Shown in pieces: positions 51,966 through 61,374 of a stretch of 64,000 bases of DNA. Under the pieces are notes generated by a model. That model ran no database searches and was not told the DNA's origin. It saw nothing but the letters and a program-made list of their open reading frames with translations. Position numbers and translations under genes: made by a program. Every line of letters starts with the position of its first letter. Positions within the stretch are counted from its first letter, which is position 1. The stretch comes from an uncultured Neptuniibacter sp. (GTDB taxonomy: Bacteria > Pseudomonadota > Gammaproteobacteria > Pseudomonadales > Balneatricaceae): the NCBI RefSeq assembly GCF_947498015.1, contig NZ_CANMIR010000004.1, positions 186,001 through 250,000 on the forward strand, given 5' to 3'.

Positions 51966-54206
51966 GTGAAAGCGTTGGTAGCGGGCTTGTTGTGTCTGGT
52001 CAGTACTCTTGTTTTTGCGCAAGAGAACATCTCATTGCAGCTGTTGTGGAAGCATCAGTTTCAGTTTGCCGGGTATTATATGGCGATTGAGAAGGGTTTT
52101 TATGCTGAAGAGGGTATCGGTGTTGAACTGAAGGAGTTTGATTTCGGTATTGACCTTGTGGATGAGGTCTTACAGGGAAACTCTCAATTTGCTGTTGCCA
52201 GAACCTCGCTATTGATCGATAAAAATGCGGGCGCAGATGTTGTTGCGTTGTTTGCCGCATATCAAAAATCCCCTCTTATGCTGTTAACCACCAAAGCCTC
52301 CGGAATAAGCACTTCGTCTGATCTTAAAGGGCGAAACATCATGATCACCAACGATGCAAAGAAAGTGGGTGAGGTGATTGCAATGCTGTTGCAGGCGGGT
52401 ATTACCCTTAATGATTTCAATCAGCAGCAACATAGCTATAACGTCGCTGATCTTATATCAGGTAAAACCGAGGCGATGGCGTCCTATGTTTCCAATGAGC
52501 CTTTTCAGATGGCAAAAAAAGGGGTGCCCTACCATATCATTCATCCGAAGGATTACGGATTTGATATGTATTCGGATATTCTTTTCACCTCACGCGAGTT
52601 TATTGAAAAAAATCCTGAGCTAACTGATCGCTTTTATCGGGCTTCTATCCGAGGTTGGCAATATGCTTTCAATCATATTGGCGAAACGGCTCAGGTTATT
52701 TTTGATAAATACAACTCTCAGGAAAAAACACTCGATGCACTTGTGTTTGAGGGGCAGGAATTAAAGAAGCTTGCGTTTGATTCCGAGGGAAGTTTTGGCA
52801 CCCTATCGTTAGAAAAGTTTAATGAGATGGCACAGGTTTATCTGATTACGGGCAGTATATTCCTTGGGTATGACTTCTCAGACTTTATCTATCAACCGCC
52901 GAGCAATCTATACCGCCTGAGTCAGGATGAGTTGAAATATATCCGAGAAAGGGGGCGTGTAAAGGTGTGTATTAATCCGGATTGGTACCCCTATGAATCT
53001 TATCTCCGTGGGGACCATGAGGGGATGATCTCTGATTATTTGAAACTGATCATGGGTAATGTGCATTTGAAATATGAGATTGTGCCCAGTACAACCTGGT
53101 CAGGTACGCTGCAACTAGTTCGTAGTGGCCAATGTGAATTGATTGCCGGGGCGATGCAAACCGTCAAGAGAAGTCATTATCTAAAGTTTACCAAGCCCTA
53201 TCTGAGCATTCCTGCTGTCGTCGCTACCCGAACGGATAATGAGGAAAAACCTCTGGCGGCAATGAGAGTCGGGGTGATTGAAGGATCAGCATTCCATGAG
53301 ATTCTTCAAAGCCGATATTCAGGGCTGAAAGCGATCGGTGTGAACCGTAATATTGATGGTCTTAGGATGGTGATGTCAGGTGAGGTGGACGGTTTCATTG
53401 GAGGGGATGCAAATATCGCCCATCACCTGAAAGCGCACCAGTTGAGTGGGATCACTCTATCAGACACGCTGCGCGATAGTTGGGATATCAGTATCGCTGT
53501 CTCACAACAAGCGCCCGATTTTCTTTTGAATATTCTGAATAAGTCGATCTCCTCGATTGATGCTGATCAGCAGGATAATATTTTTAAACGCTGGGTTGTG
53601 GTCAATTACGAACGCAAGATCGATTACACCATTATTTGGCTGATTCTGGGTGTGGCCGTTATTCTGATGTTGATTGGTTTATACCGTTATCTTAGTGTGC
53701 TTTCCTACAATCGAATGTTGAAACTGATTGCTGAGCAGGATGCATTAACGGGGATTTTAAGTCGACGTAAGATGAGAGAAGAGCTGGAGAGTTTTACCAA
53801 TCTAGCACAACGCCACAATTGGAATATGTCCGTGATCTTTTTTGATGTCGATGATTTTAAGCGTGTCAATGACAGCTATGGTCATGATGCAGGGGATCGG
53901 GTTCTGATCAGTGTGACTAATCTGATTAAAAAGATGTCCAGAAAAACAGATCGGTTTGGTCGCTGGGGTGGTGAGGAGTTTCTCTTCCTGATGATGGAAA
54001 CCGATCTGGATCAGGCAGACCGGATTGCGGAAAAATTCAGACAATCCATCGCCGAGCATAAATTTGGATTAAGGCGCTCTGTAACCTGCAGCTTTGGTGT
54101 CGCACAGTACCGAAGAGGAGAGAGTGTTGAAAGTTGGATAAGTAGGGCGGATGCCGCACTATATTTGGCTAAAGCTGAGGGTAAAAATTGTGTCAGATAT
54201 GAATAA
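51966..54206 (+). CDS. Dual solute-binding sensor with GGDEF diguanylate cyclase
   Basis: 746 residues from GTG 51966 (GAAGGGG upstream): signal peptide (to about 18), an NMT1/THI5-like binding domain (about 22-240, LLWKHQFQFAGYYMAIEKGF), an SBP_bac_3-type domain (about 335-545, VKVCINPDWYPYESYLRGDH), one transmembrane helix (about 553-575) and a GGDEF domain with GGEEF at 668-672 and an RxxD (RKTD) upstream. It should couple periplasmic binding of two solutes, the first possibly a pyrimidine or thiamine-precursor type, to c-di-GMP synthesis. Monocistronic. Confidence 0.92.
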   Translation: MKALVAGLLCLVSTLVFAQENISLQLLWKHQFQFAGYYMAIEKGFYAEEGIGVELKEFDFGIDLVDEVLQGNSQFAVARTSLLIDKNAGADVVALFAAYQKSPLMLLTTKASGISTSSDLKGRNIMITNDAKKVGEVIAMLLQAGITLNDFNQQQHSYNVADLISGKTEAMASYVSNEPFQMAKKGVPYHIIHPKDYGFDMYSDILFTSREFIEKNPELTDRFYRASIRGWQYAFNHIGETAQVIFDKYNSQEKTLDALVFEGQELKKLAFDSEGSFGTLSLEKFNEMAQVYLITGSIFLGYDFSDFIYQPPSNLYRLSQDELKYIRERGRVKVCINPDWYPYESYLRGDHEGMISDYLKLIMGNVHLKYEIVPSTTWSGTLQLVRSGQCELIAGAMQTVKRSHYLKFTKPYLSIPAVVATRTDNEEKPLAAMRVGVIEGSAFHEILQSRYSGLKAIGVNRNIDGLRMVMSGEVDGFIGGDANIAHHLKAHQLSGITLSDTLRDSWDISIAVSQQAPDFLLNILNKSISSIDADQQDNIFKRWVVVNYERKIDYTIIWLILGVAVILMLIGLYRYLSVLSYNRMLKLIAEQDALTGILSRRKMREELESFTNLAQRHNWNMSVIFFDVDDFKRVNDSYGHDAGDRVLISVTNLIKKMSRKTDRFGRWGGEEFLFLMMETDLDQADRIAEKFRQSIAEHKFGLRRSVTCSFGVAQYRRGESVESWISRADAALYLAKAEGKNCVRYE

Positions 54207-54211
54207 AAAAA

Positions 54212-54236
54212 ACGCCGGGGTTTCCGGCGCTTTTTA
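54212..54236. terminator. Terminator between SBP-GGDEF gene and purC
   Basis: ACGCCGG / CCGGCGC with loop GGTTT and five T; A-rich on the other side, so it can serve both convergent genes. Confidence 0.88.
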
Positions 54237-54247
54237 TTCAGTCTTAC

Positions 54248-55351
54248 TTAGTCGATCAGGCCGTAATCCTTACGCAGGATCTCAACGATCTCAGCTTTAG
54301 GGTTTTCTGACAAAGTCAGTTTTTCACCTGTGATCTTCTCCGCGATACCGACGTAAGTTTCGGATACCTTCATCAGCAGCGCTTCTGGTAGATCATTCTC
54401 TTTTGCCAGCGCATAGCGCTCATCCATACGCTCTTTATTCAGCAGGATGTCAGGATCTGGGAAGTGATTCAGCAACTCCTGGCGGAAGACCTCTTTAGAG
54501 TTTTCGATCACTTTGCCTTCACGGTAGGATGGGCCATCCCAGATGCGTGATGAATCTGGCGTGCCGACTTCATCCATATAGATCAGTTTCTCATTACCTG
54601 ATGCGTCAGTGACATAACCGAACTCAAATTTGGTATCAACGAAGACCTGATCCAGTTTTTCAAGTTCACTGCTGATGACATCGAAACCTTCCTGCAGCAG
54701 TTTTTCATACTGAGCGATATCTTCCTGGCTACGGAACTGGAAGGCTTCATGGTTGTTAACGATATCATCACGTGTGATGTTGACGTCGTCGACCTCAGGA
54801 ACACCAGGGATGCCCGTCAGAATTCCTTTAGTGGAAGGGGTGATCAGCAGTTCAGGTAGTTTCTGATCTTTTTCAAGCCCATCAGGTATCTGAATGCCAC
54901 AGAACTCACGCTCACCTTTTGCGTAGGAGCGCCACATAGAGCCCGTGATGTACTGGCGGCAGATCGCTTCTATCATCACTGGTTTTGCTTTCTGGACAAT
55001 CCAGACAAATGGATGAGGAATGTCCAGGATGTGGCTGTCAGCAAGCCCATTTTCACGGAACAGCTTGAACCAATGGTTGGAGATCGCATTCAGAGCGGCG
55101 CCTTTGCCAGGTACGCCGTTCATGCCGCCTTCGCCGTGCCAGATGCATTCAAAAGCGGAGATTCGGTCACTGATTACCATGATGGCCAATGGGGCATCTT
55201 CGGCAACATCGTAGCCTTTCTCTTTGATCAGTCGTTTACTGTCTTCCTCTGTTAACCAGTAAACAGAGCGAACTTTGCCGCTGTGAATAGGGAGATCAGT
55301 GCGAATGGGAAGATCATTGTTAACAGCCAATACTTTATCAGCAAGACTCAT
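54248..55351 (-). CDS. purC: SAICAR synthetase
   Basis: 367 residues, the long form of phosphoribosylaminoimidazole-succinocarboxamide synthase that joins aspartate to CAIR in purine synthesis. [14 protein letters not shown] opens the ATP domain, [15 protein letters not shown] and [20 protein letters not shown] are substrate loops, and [33 protein letters not shown] complete the active site. This long form is typical of Pseudomonas relatives and many marine gammaproteobacteria. It has no functional tie to the hydrogenase genes on either side. Confidence 0.96.
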   Translation of the reverse strand: MSLADKVLAVNNDLPIRTDLPIHSGKVRSVYWLTEEDSKRLIKEKGYDVAEDAPLAIMVISDRISAFECIWHGEGGMNGVPGKGAALNAISNHWFKLFRENGLADSHILDIPHPFVWIVQKAKPVMIEAICRQYITGSMWRSYAKGEREFCGIQIPDGLEKDQKLPELLITPSTKGILTGIPGVPEVDDVNITRDDIVNNHEAFQFRSQEDIAQYEKLLQEGFDVISSELEKLDQVFVDTKFEFGYVTDASGNEKLIYMDEVGTPDSSRIWDGPSYREGKVIENSKEVFRQELLNHFPDPDILLNKERMDERYALAKENDLPEALLMKVSETYVGIAEKITGEKLTLSENPKAEIVEILRKDYGLID

Positions 55352-55444
55352 GGATATATGTCCTGTATTAATTCTTTAAACGGTTAAAAGTAGTTATTGG
55401 TAAATGAAAATATCTTAGAAACTGGTTTGCCGTGTGGCCTCATA

Positions 55445-55663
55445 TCAGGAGTAGCGTTTTACATCACGCATCAGTGAGCTCAAGTCCAGCCCCTGCATAT
55501 CTGCAAGCGCTTCGAGATCGTTAGAGGTCCGAGGCGGTAATTTTTTGAGTCGCTCTCTCTCTGCTTCCTTGCGCTCTGCGTGTTCATGCAGTTGTTGTTG
55601 AATAGCATCCAGTTGCTCTGTTGATAAAGATGCGAGGCGACTGATTAATTCTTCTTCAGTCAT
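55445..55663 (-). CDS. Hypothetical small helical protein (72 aa)
   Basis: From ATG 55663 a 72-residue product, MTEEELISRLASLSTEQLDA, then a charged helix and a short C-terminal segment DLSSLMRDVKRYS. No family recognised. The frame stays open to 55774, but that extension is hydrophobic and unlike the rest. A GGAG stands 14 bases before the chosen start, a weak site. Length and coiled-coil character recall small nucleoid-type proteins, but there is no recognisable DNA-binding motif. Confidence 0.5.
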   Translation of the reverse strand: MTEEELISRLASLSTEQLDAIQQQLHEHAERKEAERERLKKLPPRTSNDLEALADMQGLDLSSLMRDVKRYS

Positions 55664-55880
55664 GCGCTTTGCACTTACTCCGAAACAGCAAAAATTAAAC
55701 GAATAGTATACCAGAATAGTGCGATATCTGATCAATAGGTAGTGTGAAATATATGATGGAAAGTAGCTTTCCACAACGGAGCTAAAATGGAATGTTAATT
55801 TCTTTTAGTGGTGTGTTTATATTTTGTAACCCTAAGCGTAACAGCCATTAATGCGGCCCTCCCAGTGCTATCGACAGGTT

Positions 55881-55896
55881 TGGCACGTTCCTTGAA
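55881..55896 (+). promoter_or_regulatory. Sigma-54 promoter of the hupD operon
   Basis: TGGCACG-TTCC-TTGAA fits the -24/-12 consensus TGGCACG-N4-TTGCW except A for C in the -12 element. Start predicted near 55906, 53 bp before hupD. The NtrC-type HupR encoded at the end of this operon is the natural activator. Confidence 0.8.
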
Positions 55897-55958
55897 GTTA
55901 CTGGTGTAAAGCGAGGTTGTAACTCAATGTGTAACAGTTGCTGTGACGGTAAAGAATA

Positions 55959-56597
55959 ATGACAGACACAGAAACCCCTCTAGACAAACAGGTCCTGATT
56001 CTGGGGATTGGAAACGTTTTATGGGCTGATGAAGGATTTGGTGTCCGCTGTGTGGAAGCTTTGAACCATCAGGTCCAGTTTAGTGAAAGTGTAAAATTGA
56101 TGGATGGTGGCACGCAGGGGATCTATCTGGTGCAGCATGTTCAGGCTGCTGACGTGCTGGTGGTGTTTGATGCGATTGATTATGGATTGGAACCAGGCAC
56201 GCTGAAGAAAATTTACGATGAAGATGTGCCTAAGTTTATGGGGGCAAAACAGATGAGCCTCCATCAGACAGGATTTCAGGAGGTGTTGGCGATGGCTGAA
56301 TTTACAGGGAGCTATCCTGAGCATCTACTGTTGGTGGGATGTCAGCCGGTTGAGTTGGAAGATTTTGGAGGTAGCCTCAGAGATAAAGTGAGAGATCAGA
56401 TCCAGCCAGCCCTGAAAATTGCACTGGATTACCTGAAAGAGCTGGGCATTGAACCCGTGACACGTTCCGGGCGACCTGAGGCGCTGGCTCCGGGCGAGTT
56501 GGAGATCGGTATGTATGAGTCCGGCAGGCCCTCAGAAGAGGATGCTTTTCGGGAGGGGGACCCCCGTTTTGTTAATCCGATCAGCAGGTCTGAGTGA
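55959..56597 (+). CDS. hupD: Hydrogenase maturation protease HupD/HyaD
   Basis: 212 residues. LILGIGNVLWADEGFGVRCV with the Ni-binding Glu/Asp, DGGTQGIYLVQHVQAADVLV, VVFDAIDYG and the metal-ligand His in QMSLHQTGFQEVLAM match the HyaD/HupD endopeptidase family, which removes the C-terminal tail of the HupL large subunit after nickel insertion. The last 45 residues are an extension rich in Pro/Glu. HupV has no tail to cut, so its substrate must be a HupL encoded elsewhere. Confidence 0.95.
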   Translation: MTDTETPLDKQVLILGIGNVLWADEGFGVRCVEALNHQVQFSESVKLMDGGTQGIYLVQHVQAADVLVVFDAIDYGLEPGTLKKIYDEDVPKFMGAKQMSLHQTGFQEVLAMAEFTGSYPEHLLLVGCQPVELEDFGGSLRDKVRDQIQPALKIALDYLKELGIEPVTRSGRPEALAPGELEIGMYESGRPSEEDAFREGDPRFVNPISRSE

Positions 56598-56902
56598 TGT
56601 GTCTGGGTATTCCGATGCAAATTGAGAGTTCCGATGCTCAGACTGCAATCTGTCGGCATGGAGAAGTTCAGGAGAGGGTAGATATCTCTCTGTTGGGTGT
56701 TCAGCCACCTGGGACATGGGTTCTGGTTTTCCTGGGGGCTGCACGAGAGATCCTCAGTGAGGAGAGAGCATGCCAGATCCAAAATGCACTGCAAGCCGTG
56801 GCGGCAGTCATGCAGGGAGAAACCGCTGATGTTGATTCGCTGTTCTCTGATCTGCTAGAGCGTGAACCACAACTTCCACCCCATCTGCAAAATAACAATT
56901 AA
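56597..56902 (+). CDS. hupF: HupF (HypC-family chaperone)
   Basis: 101 residues from ATG 56597, overlapping the hupD stop (TGATG). MCLGIPMQIESS with the essential Cys2, and LLGVQPPGTWVLVFLGAAR are the HypC/HupF marks. HypC proteins carry the Fe(CN)2CO group to the large subunit; HupF is the operon-specific paralogue that protects HupL at high oxygen. In this position, between hupD and hupG, the name HupF fits best. hypC itself could lie beyond the window. Confidence 0.9.
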   Translation: MCLGIPMQIESSDAQTAICRHGEVQERVDISLLGVQPPGTWVLVFLGAAREILSEERACQIQNALQAVAAVMQGETADVDSLFSDLLEREPQLPPHLQNNN

Positions 56903-56914
56903 GAGAGTGACATC

Positions 56915-57346
56915 ATGAGTTCACCATTAATTAACCGTTTGATTGAAGAGTTGAAGTTTCCATTATTAACTGAGGAAAATTTCACCGCTTTTATTCAGGC
57001 ACATGATTTTTCCGTATTGTTTTGTACTGAAGAGCCTAAGCGCTTTCCGGAAAGTAATGATGTGGCGGTCATTCTACCTGAGCTGGTTCGTCAGTTCCCT
57101 CAACTAACGGCAGGTGTTGTTTCTCCCGCCTATGAGAAAACAGTGCAGGGGCGTTACAACTTTACTGTCTGGCCGACGCTGGTTTTCCTCAAGCAGGGCC
57201 GATATCTGGGACATATCAGTAAAGTTCAGGACTGGGATATCTACCTTGCAGAAATCAACAGTATTCTCAATCTGGAACCGCGCCGCGATCCTGGAATTGG
57301 GATCCCTGTGGTCGTCAACCCTTCAGCTACACCGTGCGGGCAATAA
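56915..57346 (+). CDS. hupG: HupG/HyaE thioredoxin-like hydrogenase assembly protein
   Basis: 143 residues with the HyaE/HupG thioredoxin-like fold lacking the CxxC: FSVLFCTEEPKRFPESNDVA, then GRYNFTVWPTLVFLKQGRYL with the cis-proline. HyaE and HupG are thought to act on the Fe-S small subunit, possibly guiding its Tat signal. 12 bp after hupF. Confidence 0.9.
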   Translation: MSSPLINRLIEELKFPLLTEENFTAFIQAHDFSVLFCTEEPKRFPESNDVAVILPELVRQFPQLTAGVVSPAYEKTVQGRYNFTVWPTLVFLKQGRYLGHISKVQDWDIYLAEINSILNLEPRRDPGIGIPVVVNPSATPCGQ

Positions 57347-57361
57347 TCAGAGGAATTCAAG

Positions 57362-58243
57362 ATGGAAAATAATGGTATCCCTTTAGTGAATGTTCCGATG
57401 GGCCCGGGTAGCCAGGATGAAGGTGACATGGTCCTGGATTACATGAAGATGCCCTCCGAGATGGCTAGTTATGATATCCCTGTGCTGCCTGAAGCCGAGC
57501 AGGCTGCTGATTGCCCACAAGCGTTAGCGGTTATGGAGCTACTCCAGAAGGCATTAGAAACTTACCGCGTGGGTGATGATACCGCTAAAATTATGCTTTC
57601 CTCTTTAGCCGATAAGGATCGAGCGCTTCTCAATCAGATACTGGGTGAAGGGGAGGTGAGTATCTCCATTCAAGGCAACCAGAAGCTGGTAGCCCAGGAA
57701 ACAGTTTTAGCTGGTGTCTGGTGGATACGTGAATTGAATGAAAATGATGGTTCGTTAAAGGATGAGTTTCTTGAGGTTGCAGATGTACCTGCAATGGTTA
57801 GAACCTATGCTTTTGAAGAGGCCCGACCTATGAGATTGACAGAGCCAGCTCTTCCTCAGGACGTACTTAATGCACCGTCCGTTCTGGTTGAAATCAGTGA
57901 TGCCTCACAGGCTTATATCGCACTTAAAGAGGAGGGTTTCGCAGGGTCGACACCTCATGTTATCAATCTGTCTCTGCTGCCCTTCTCCCCTCAGGACCAT
58001 CTCTACCTAAGTGAAGTAACCGGTACAGGAGCTGTGACCGTTTTGTCTCGTGGATATGGCAACTGTCGTATCACCTCCACCCGTGTCGAGGGGCTTTGGC
58101 GGGTACAGTACTACAACAGCACAGATCAACTGATACTAGACACCCTTGAAATTACCGATGTCCCGCTGGTTGCCTGTGCAGCGCAGGAAGATCTGGGAGA
58201 TTCTGCGGAGCGACTTCATGAGATCAGAGAGGTGATGGTGTGA
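57362..58243 (+). CDS. hupH: HupH/HyaF hydrogenase expression protein
   Basis: 293 residues. MPSEMASYDIPVLPEAE and GEGEVSISIQGNQKLVAQET, VLAGVWWIRELNENDG are family stretches; the second half has PHVINLSLLPFSPQDHLYL and GYGNCRITSTRVEGLWRVQY. HupH/HyaF takes part in assembling the small-subunit clusters with HupG. It overlaps hupI by four bases. Confidence 0.92.
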   Translation: MENNGIPLVNVPMGPGSQDEGDMVLDYMKMPSEMASYDIPVLPEAEQAADCPQALAVMELLQKALETYRVGDDTAKIMLSSLADKDRALLNQILGEGEVSISIQGNQKLVAQETVLAGVWWIRELNENDGSLKDEFLEVADVPAMVRTYAFEEARPMRLTEPALPQDVLNAPSVLVEISDASQAYIALKEEGFAGSTPHVINLSLLPFSPQDHLYLSEVTGTGAVTVLSRGYGNCRITSTRVEGLWRVQYYNSTDQLILDTLEITDVPLVACAAQEDLGDSAERLHEIREVMV

Positions 58244-58467
58244 ATGGACAATATCAGGGCTTTGAGGGAAGTTATCTGGGGGATAACAACCGTCTGGATG
58301 AGGGAGCCCGCCTTGAATGCAAGATCTGCTGGCATGTCTATAACCCCGAAGAGGGGGATTCGGTATGGCAGATAGCTGCAGGGACTCCGTTTAGCCAGCT
58401 TCCTGATCACTGGCGCTGTCCTGAGTGTGATGGCGACAAAGAGCAGTTTATGGTGATTGAGGATTGA
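58240..58467 (+). CDS. hupI: Rubredoxin-like HupI
   Basis: 75 residues from GTG 58240, overlapping the hupH stop. The Fe(Cys)4 site is C27-KI-C30 and C60-PE-C63, within LECKICWHVYNPEEGD and DHWRCPECDGDKEQF. HupI rubredoxins are needed for assembling uptake hydrogenase in air, probably acting on the small-subunit clusters. Confidence 0.95.
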   Translation: MNGQYQGFEGSYLGDNNRLDEGARLECKICWHVYNPEEGDSVWQIAAGTPFSQLPDHWRCPECDGDKEQFMVIED

Positions 58468-58469
58468 GT

Positions 58470-59009
58470 ATGCAGACGCAGATTGAAGCTGTTAAAGCAC
58501 CGTTTTTACGTGCGGCTGAGCGAATGGCTGATCTGCCGGTCTACAACCCAAAACTTGAAGTTGATTTTATCGGATATCAACCCCTGAACTCATACCGTAT
58601 GGGGGTGCTGATCACGCCTTGGTGTATGAATCTCTTGTTACTGCCTGACAACAAAGATCAGTGGAACGCTAATGAGATAGGTGAAACCCAGATCATTGAA
58701 CTACCGTCAGGACGCTATGATTTTATCCGTCACTGGGATGCGTCTTTGGGAGGCTATCTGAGTTGTTCTCTATTTTCGCCTATGGCTGAGTTTGAAGATC
58801 AACCCGCTGCGGTAGCGGTGGCTGAGGAGGTGATCCGGGCTGTGGTCGATAAAGATCATGTAGCGTTGACCGATCGTCAACGTGAATTGAGTACCAAAGA
58901 AGAGCAGGAGAACCGTACTGCACCGAGTGGCAGTGTCAGAAGATCCTCTCCGTCCGAAGGAGTGAGCCGGAGAGGTTTCTTGACTGCTACCTGGGCAGAC
59001 AGGCGCTGA
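58470..59009 (+). CDS. hupJ: HupJ/HybE [NiFe]-hydrogenase assembly chaperone
   Basis: About 179 residues from ATG 58470 (AGGA upstream); TTG 58464 is less likely. FLRAAERMADLPVYNPKLEV and VLITPWCMNLLLLPDN, RYDFIRHWDASLGGYLSCSL match HupJ/HybE, a chaperone of the large or small subunit. The C-terminus SVRRSSPSEGVSRRGFLTAT has a SRRGFL segment resembling a twin-arginine signal motif but at the wrong end of the protein. It starts two bases after hupI. Confidence 0.92.
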   Translation: MQTQIEAVKAPFLRAAERMADLPVYNPKLEVDFIGYQPLNSYRMGVLITPWCMNLLLLPDNKDQWNANEIGETQIIELPSGRYDFIRHWDASLGGYLSCSLFSPMAEFEDQPAAVAVAEEVIRAVVDKDHVALTDRQRELSTKEEQENRTAPSGSVRRSSPSEGVSRRGFLTATWADRR

Positions 59010-59018
59010 GTGATTGTT

Positions 59019-60137
59019 ATGAACATGCATACGAATATTGCCGGTCAGATTAAAGTGGGTGTCCATTATCGTAGAGGATATATTCAACAGGTTGAGCTGA
59101 TCTCCTCCCGTCCGGTCCAGCTAACCCGCATGCTGGAGGGAAAAACTCCGGATGAAGTTGTGCAGCAGGTACCGCTTTTATTCAGTCTTTGCCGCTGTGC
59201 TCAATCCGTTGCAACGTTGACTGCAATTGAATCTCTCCAGGGGTGGAAACCGCATGCTGCAGTGATAGAGGCTCGCCAGTTTCTGCTGTTAGCGGAGACA
59301 GCCAGAGAGCTGGGGATCCGTCTTGCTCGGGATTGGATGCCAGAGAGTAAAGTGATCGACCTTCCTAAGCTGCTGTGTTGGTATGCCGAAGTGAGCAATG
59401 CATTGAGCTGGGCCCTGTTATTGAAGCCTGGCAGGGAGCCTTCGGTGCTTGCATATTCTGATTGGGCTGCCGAGCTCTGCCGGATTCTTTCTGTAATCAC
59501 TGAAGCAGATGAGCTGCAGTTTAAAGAGGCGGTCTTAACACATCGACGTTCCCATCCTGTTGGGCAGGTTGTCGCTGAGTTAAGTGAAACATTCAAAGGT
59601 ATTGAGTTAGGGCGGGGCTGCCATGAAATTCAGATGACGCCGGGGTACTTGGGGCATAAACTGAATACTGATGCGTTTGAGTTTTGTGCGAAACCTGTTA
59701 CTGAAACGGGTTGTCTTGAAACCAGTATGTGGACACGAAATAGAACCCGGCAGATGATTAAGGAATCAGAGCTGTTAGCGATGCACCCCATAGCGCAACG
59801 TTTTCTGGCTCTGTTGCTGGAGTTACGCAGTTTGCCCCAGCGTTTACATCAGATTAAAGCTGAGAGTCTGATTGAGGTAGAGGAGCCTGGATTGGTCAAA
59901 GTAGAAGCAGCAAGAGGGATGTTGGTTCATCAGCTTAAGACTGAGATCAGTGATCAGGGGGAGCGTGTCAGAGGCTTTAAACTGATCGCACCTACAGAGT
60001 GGAACTTTCATCCGCAGGGAACACTGGTCCGAATGCTCGAGGGAGTCAGAGTGCCCGCAGATAAGTTGAAATTGTTGGTAGAAAAGCTGGTTCTTGCTGT
60101 TGATCCCTGTGTTTCTTATGAGGTTGAAGTGATCTGA
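59019..60137 (+). CDS. hupK: HupK, large-subunit-like assembly factor
   Basis: About 372 residues; ATG 59019 chosen, GTG 59010 possible. It resembles a [NiFe] large subunit without intact ligands. At the L1 position it has LCRCAQS and at L2 DPCVSYEVEVI, lacking the second cysteine and histidine of DPCxxCxxH, while EAARGMLVHQLKTE and TEWNFHPQGT are hydrogenase-like. HupK is thought to act as a scaffold for building the active site. One codon before hypA. Confidence 0.9.
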   Translation: MNMHTNIAGQIKVGVHYRRGYIQQVELISSRPVQLTRMLEGKTPDEVVQQVPLLFSLCRCAQSVATLTAIESLQGWKPHAAVIEARQFLLLAETARELGIRLARDWMPESKVIDLPKLLCWYAEVSNALSWALLLKPGREPSVLAYSDWAAELCRILSVITEADELQFKEAVLTHRRSHPVGQVVAELSETFKGIELGRGCHEIQMTPGYLGHKLNTDAFEFCAKPVTETGCLETSMWTRNRTRQMIKESELLAMHPIAQRFLALLLELRSLPQRLHQIKAESLIEVEEPGLVKVEAARGMLVHQLKTEISDQGERVRGFKLIAPTEWNFHPQGTLVRMLEGVRVPADKLKLLVEKLVLAVDPCVSYEVEVI

Positions 60138-60139
60138 TT

Positions 60140-60481
60140 ATGCATGAGATGTCGATTGCAGAAGGGATTGTTCAGGTACTGGAGGAGCAGTCAGCCACAC
60201 AGAACTACACCCGGGTAAAAACGGTCTGGTTAGAGATCGGCCCATTAGCGATGATTGAAGCAGAAGCACTGATCTTCTGTTTTGATGCAGTGACCCGGGA
60301 TACGCTGGCAGAAGGTGCAGTTTTGAAAATAATAGATATAGAGGGTGAGGCGTTCTGTATGCAGTGTCTGAAAAATGTTGCGATCACCCAGAGATACGAT
60401 TGTTGTTCTCTCTGTGGCAGTCATCAGTTACAGGTGACTCAGGGTGATGAGATGCGAATTAAAGAGCTGGAGGTGGAGTAA
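60140..60481 (+). CDS. hypA: Hydrogenase nickel incorporation protein HypA
   Basis: 113 residues. [10 protein letters not shown] holds the nickel-binding His2. The zinc site is C73-x2-C76 and C89-x2-C92 (with an extra C88). It delivers nickel with HypB to the hydrogenase precursor. It overlaps hypB by a single base (TAATG). Confidence 0.96.
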   Translation: MHEMSIAEGIVQVLEEQSATQNYTRVKTVWLEIGPLAMIEAEALIFCFDAVTRDTLAEGAVLKIIDIEGEAFCMQCLKNVAITQRYDCCSLCGSHQLQVTQGDEMRIKELEVE

Positions 60482-61374
60482 TGTGTACTGTCTGTGGATG
60501 TAGTGAGGGTGAAGTACAGATTGAGGGAGGGCAGCACAGCCACTCTCATGATCACCCGCACACCCATGATCATCATGAACACGCCAGCCCGATTGAGCAG
60601 GATGGTGATAATCTTCACTTCGGAAAGGGGCCTGCACATGCACATGTGGCGGGTATGAGCCAAAGCCGTATGGTGCAGATCGAGCAGGATATTCTTGGGA
60701 AAAATGATCGTTACGCTGCGATCAATCGGTCCCGCTTTGAAGCCCTGAGCCTGTTTGTGTTAAATCTGGTTTCAAGTCCAGGTTCAGGCAAAACGACACT
60801 TCTGACTGAGACGATAAACCGGATTAAATCTGAGCGTCAGGTCGCTGTAATTGAGGGGGATCAGCAGACCGCGAACGATGCTGATCGTATTCGTGCAACG
60901 GGGGTGCCTGCGATTCAGGTAAATACCGGTAAAGGGTGTCACCTGGATGCGCATATGGTGGGTCATGCCCTGGATAATTTTACTGAGTTGAAAGGGGGGA
61001 TGCTGTTCATTGAAAATGTCGGCAACCTGGTCTGCCCGGCAGCCTTTGATCTGGGTGAGGCTCACAAGGTGGCTATCCTTTCCGTCACAGAGGGTGAAGA
61101 TAAACCGCTGAAATACCCTGATATGTTTCATGCTGCGGACCTGATGATTCTGAATAAAGTGGATCTGCTTCCCTATCTTCAGTTTGATGTTGATAAGTGT
61201 ATCGATTTTGCTCGTCAGGTGAATCCTGACATTCAGGTGATAAAGCTATCAGCAACCAGTGGTGAGGGGATGCCCGAGTGGATTGAATGGCTTGAAAACA
61301 ATCGCAGGGAAATGATTCAACAGCGTATCGATCAGCTTGAATCTGAGATCCACCAGTTTAAGGCGCTACTCTGA
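60481..61374 (+). CDS. hypB: Hydrogenase nickel GTPase HypB
   Basis: 297 residues. [10 protein letters not shown] (N-terminal CxxCGC nickel site) is followed by a His-rich stretch at 19-34 (nine His in 16), probably a nickel store. The GTPase has SPGSGKTT (99-106), [13 protein letters not shown] and NKVDLLPY. Delivers nickel with HypA. Overlaps hupR by one base. Confidence 0.96.
   Translation: MCTVCGCSEGEVQIEGGQHSHSHDHPHTHDHHEHASPIEQDGDNLHFGKGPAHAHVAGMSQSRMVQIEQDILGKNDRYAAINRSRFEALSLFVLNLVSSPGSGKTTLLTETINRIKSERQVAVIEGDQQTANDADRIRATGVPAIQVNTGKGCHLDAHMVGHALDNFTELKGGMLFIENVGNLVCPAAFDLGEAHKVAILSVTEGEDKPLKYPDMFHAADLMILNKVDLLPYLQFDVDKCIDFARQVNPDIQVIKLSATSGEGMPEWIEWLENNRREMIQQRIDQLESEIHQFKALL

Noticed and set aside
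55664-55774. N-terminal extension of the small gene upstream of hupD
   Set aside because: The extra residues are hydrophobic and aromatic and unlike the charged remainder; a shorter start at 55663 is more consistent.
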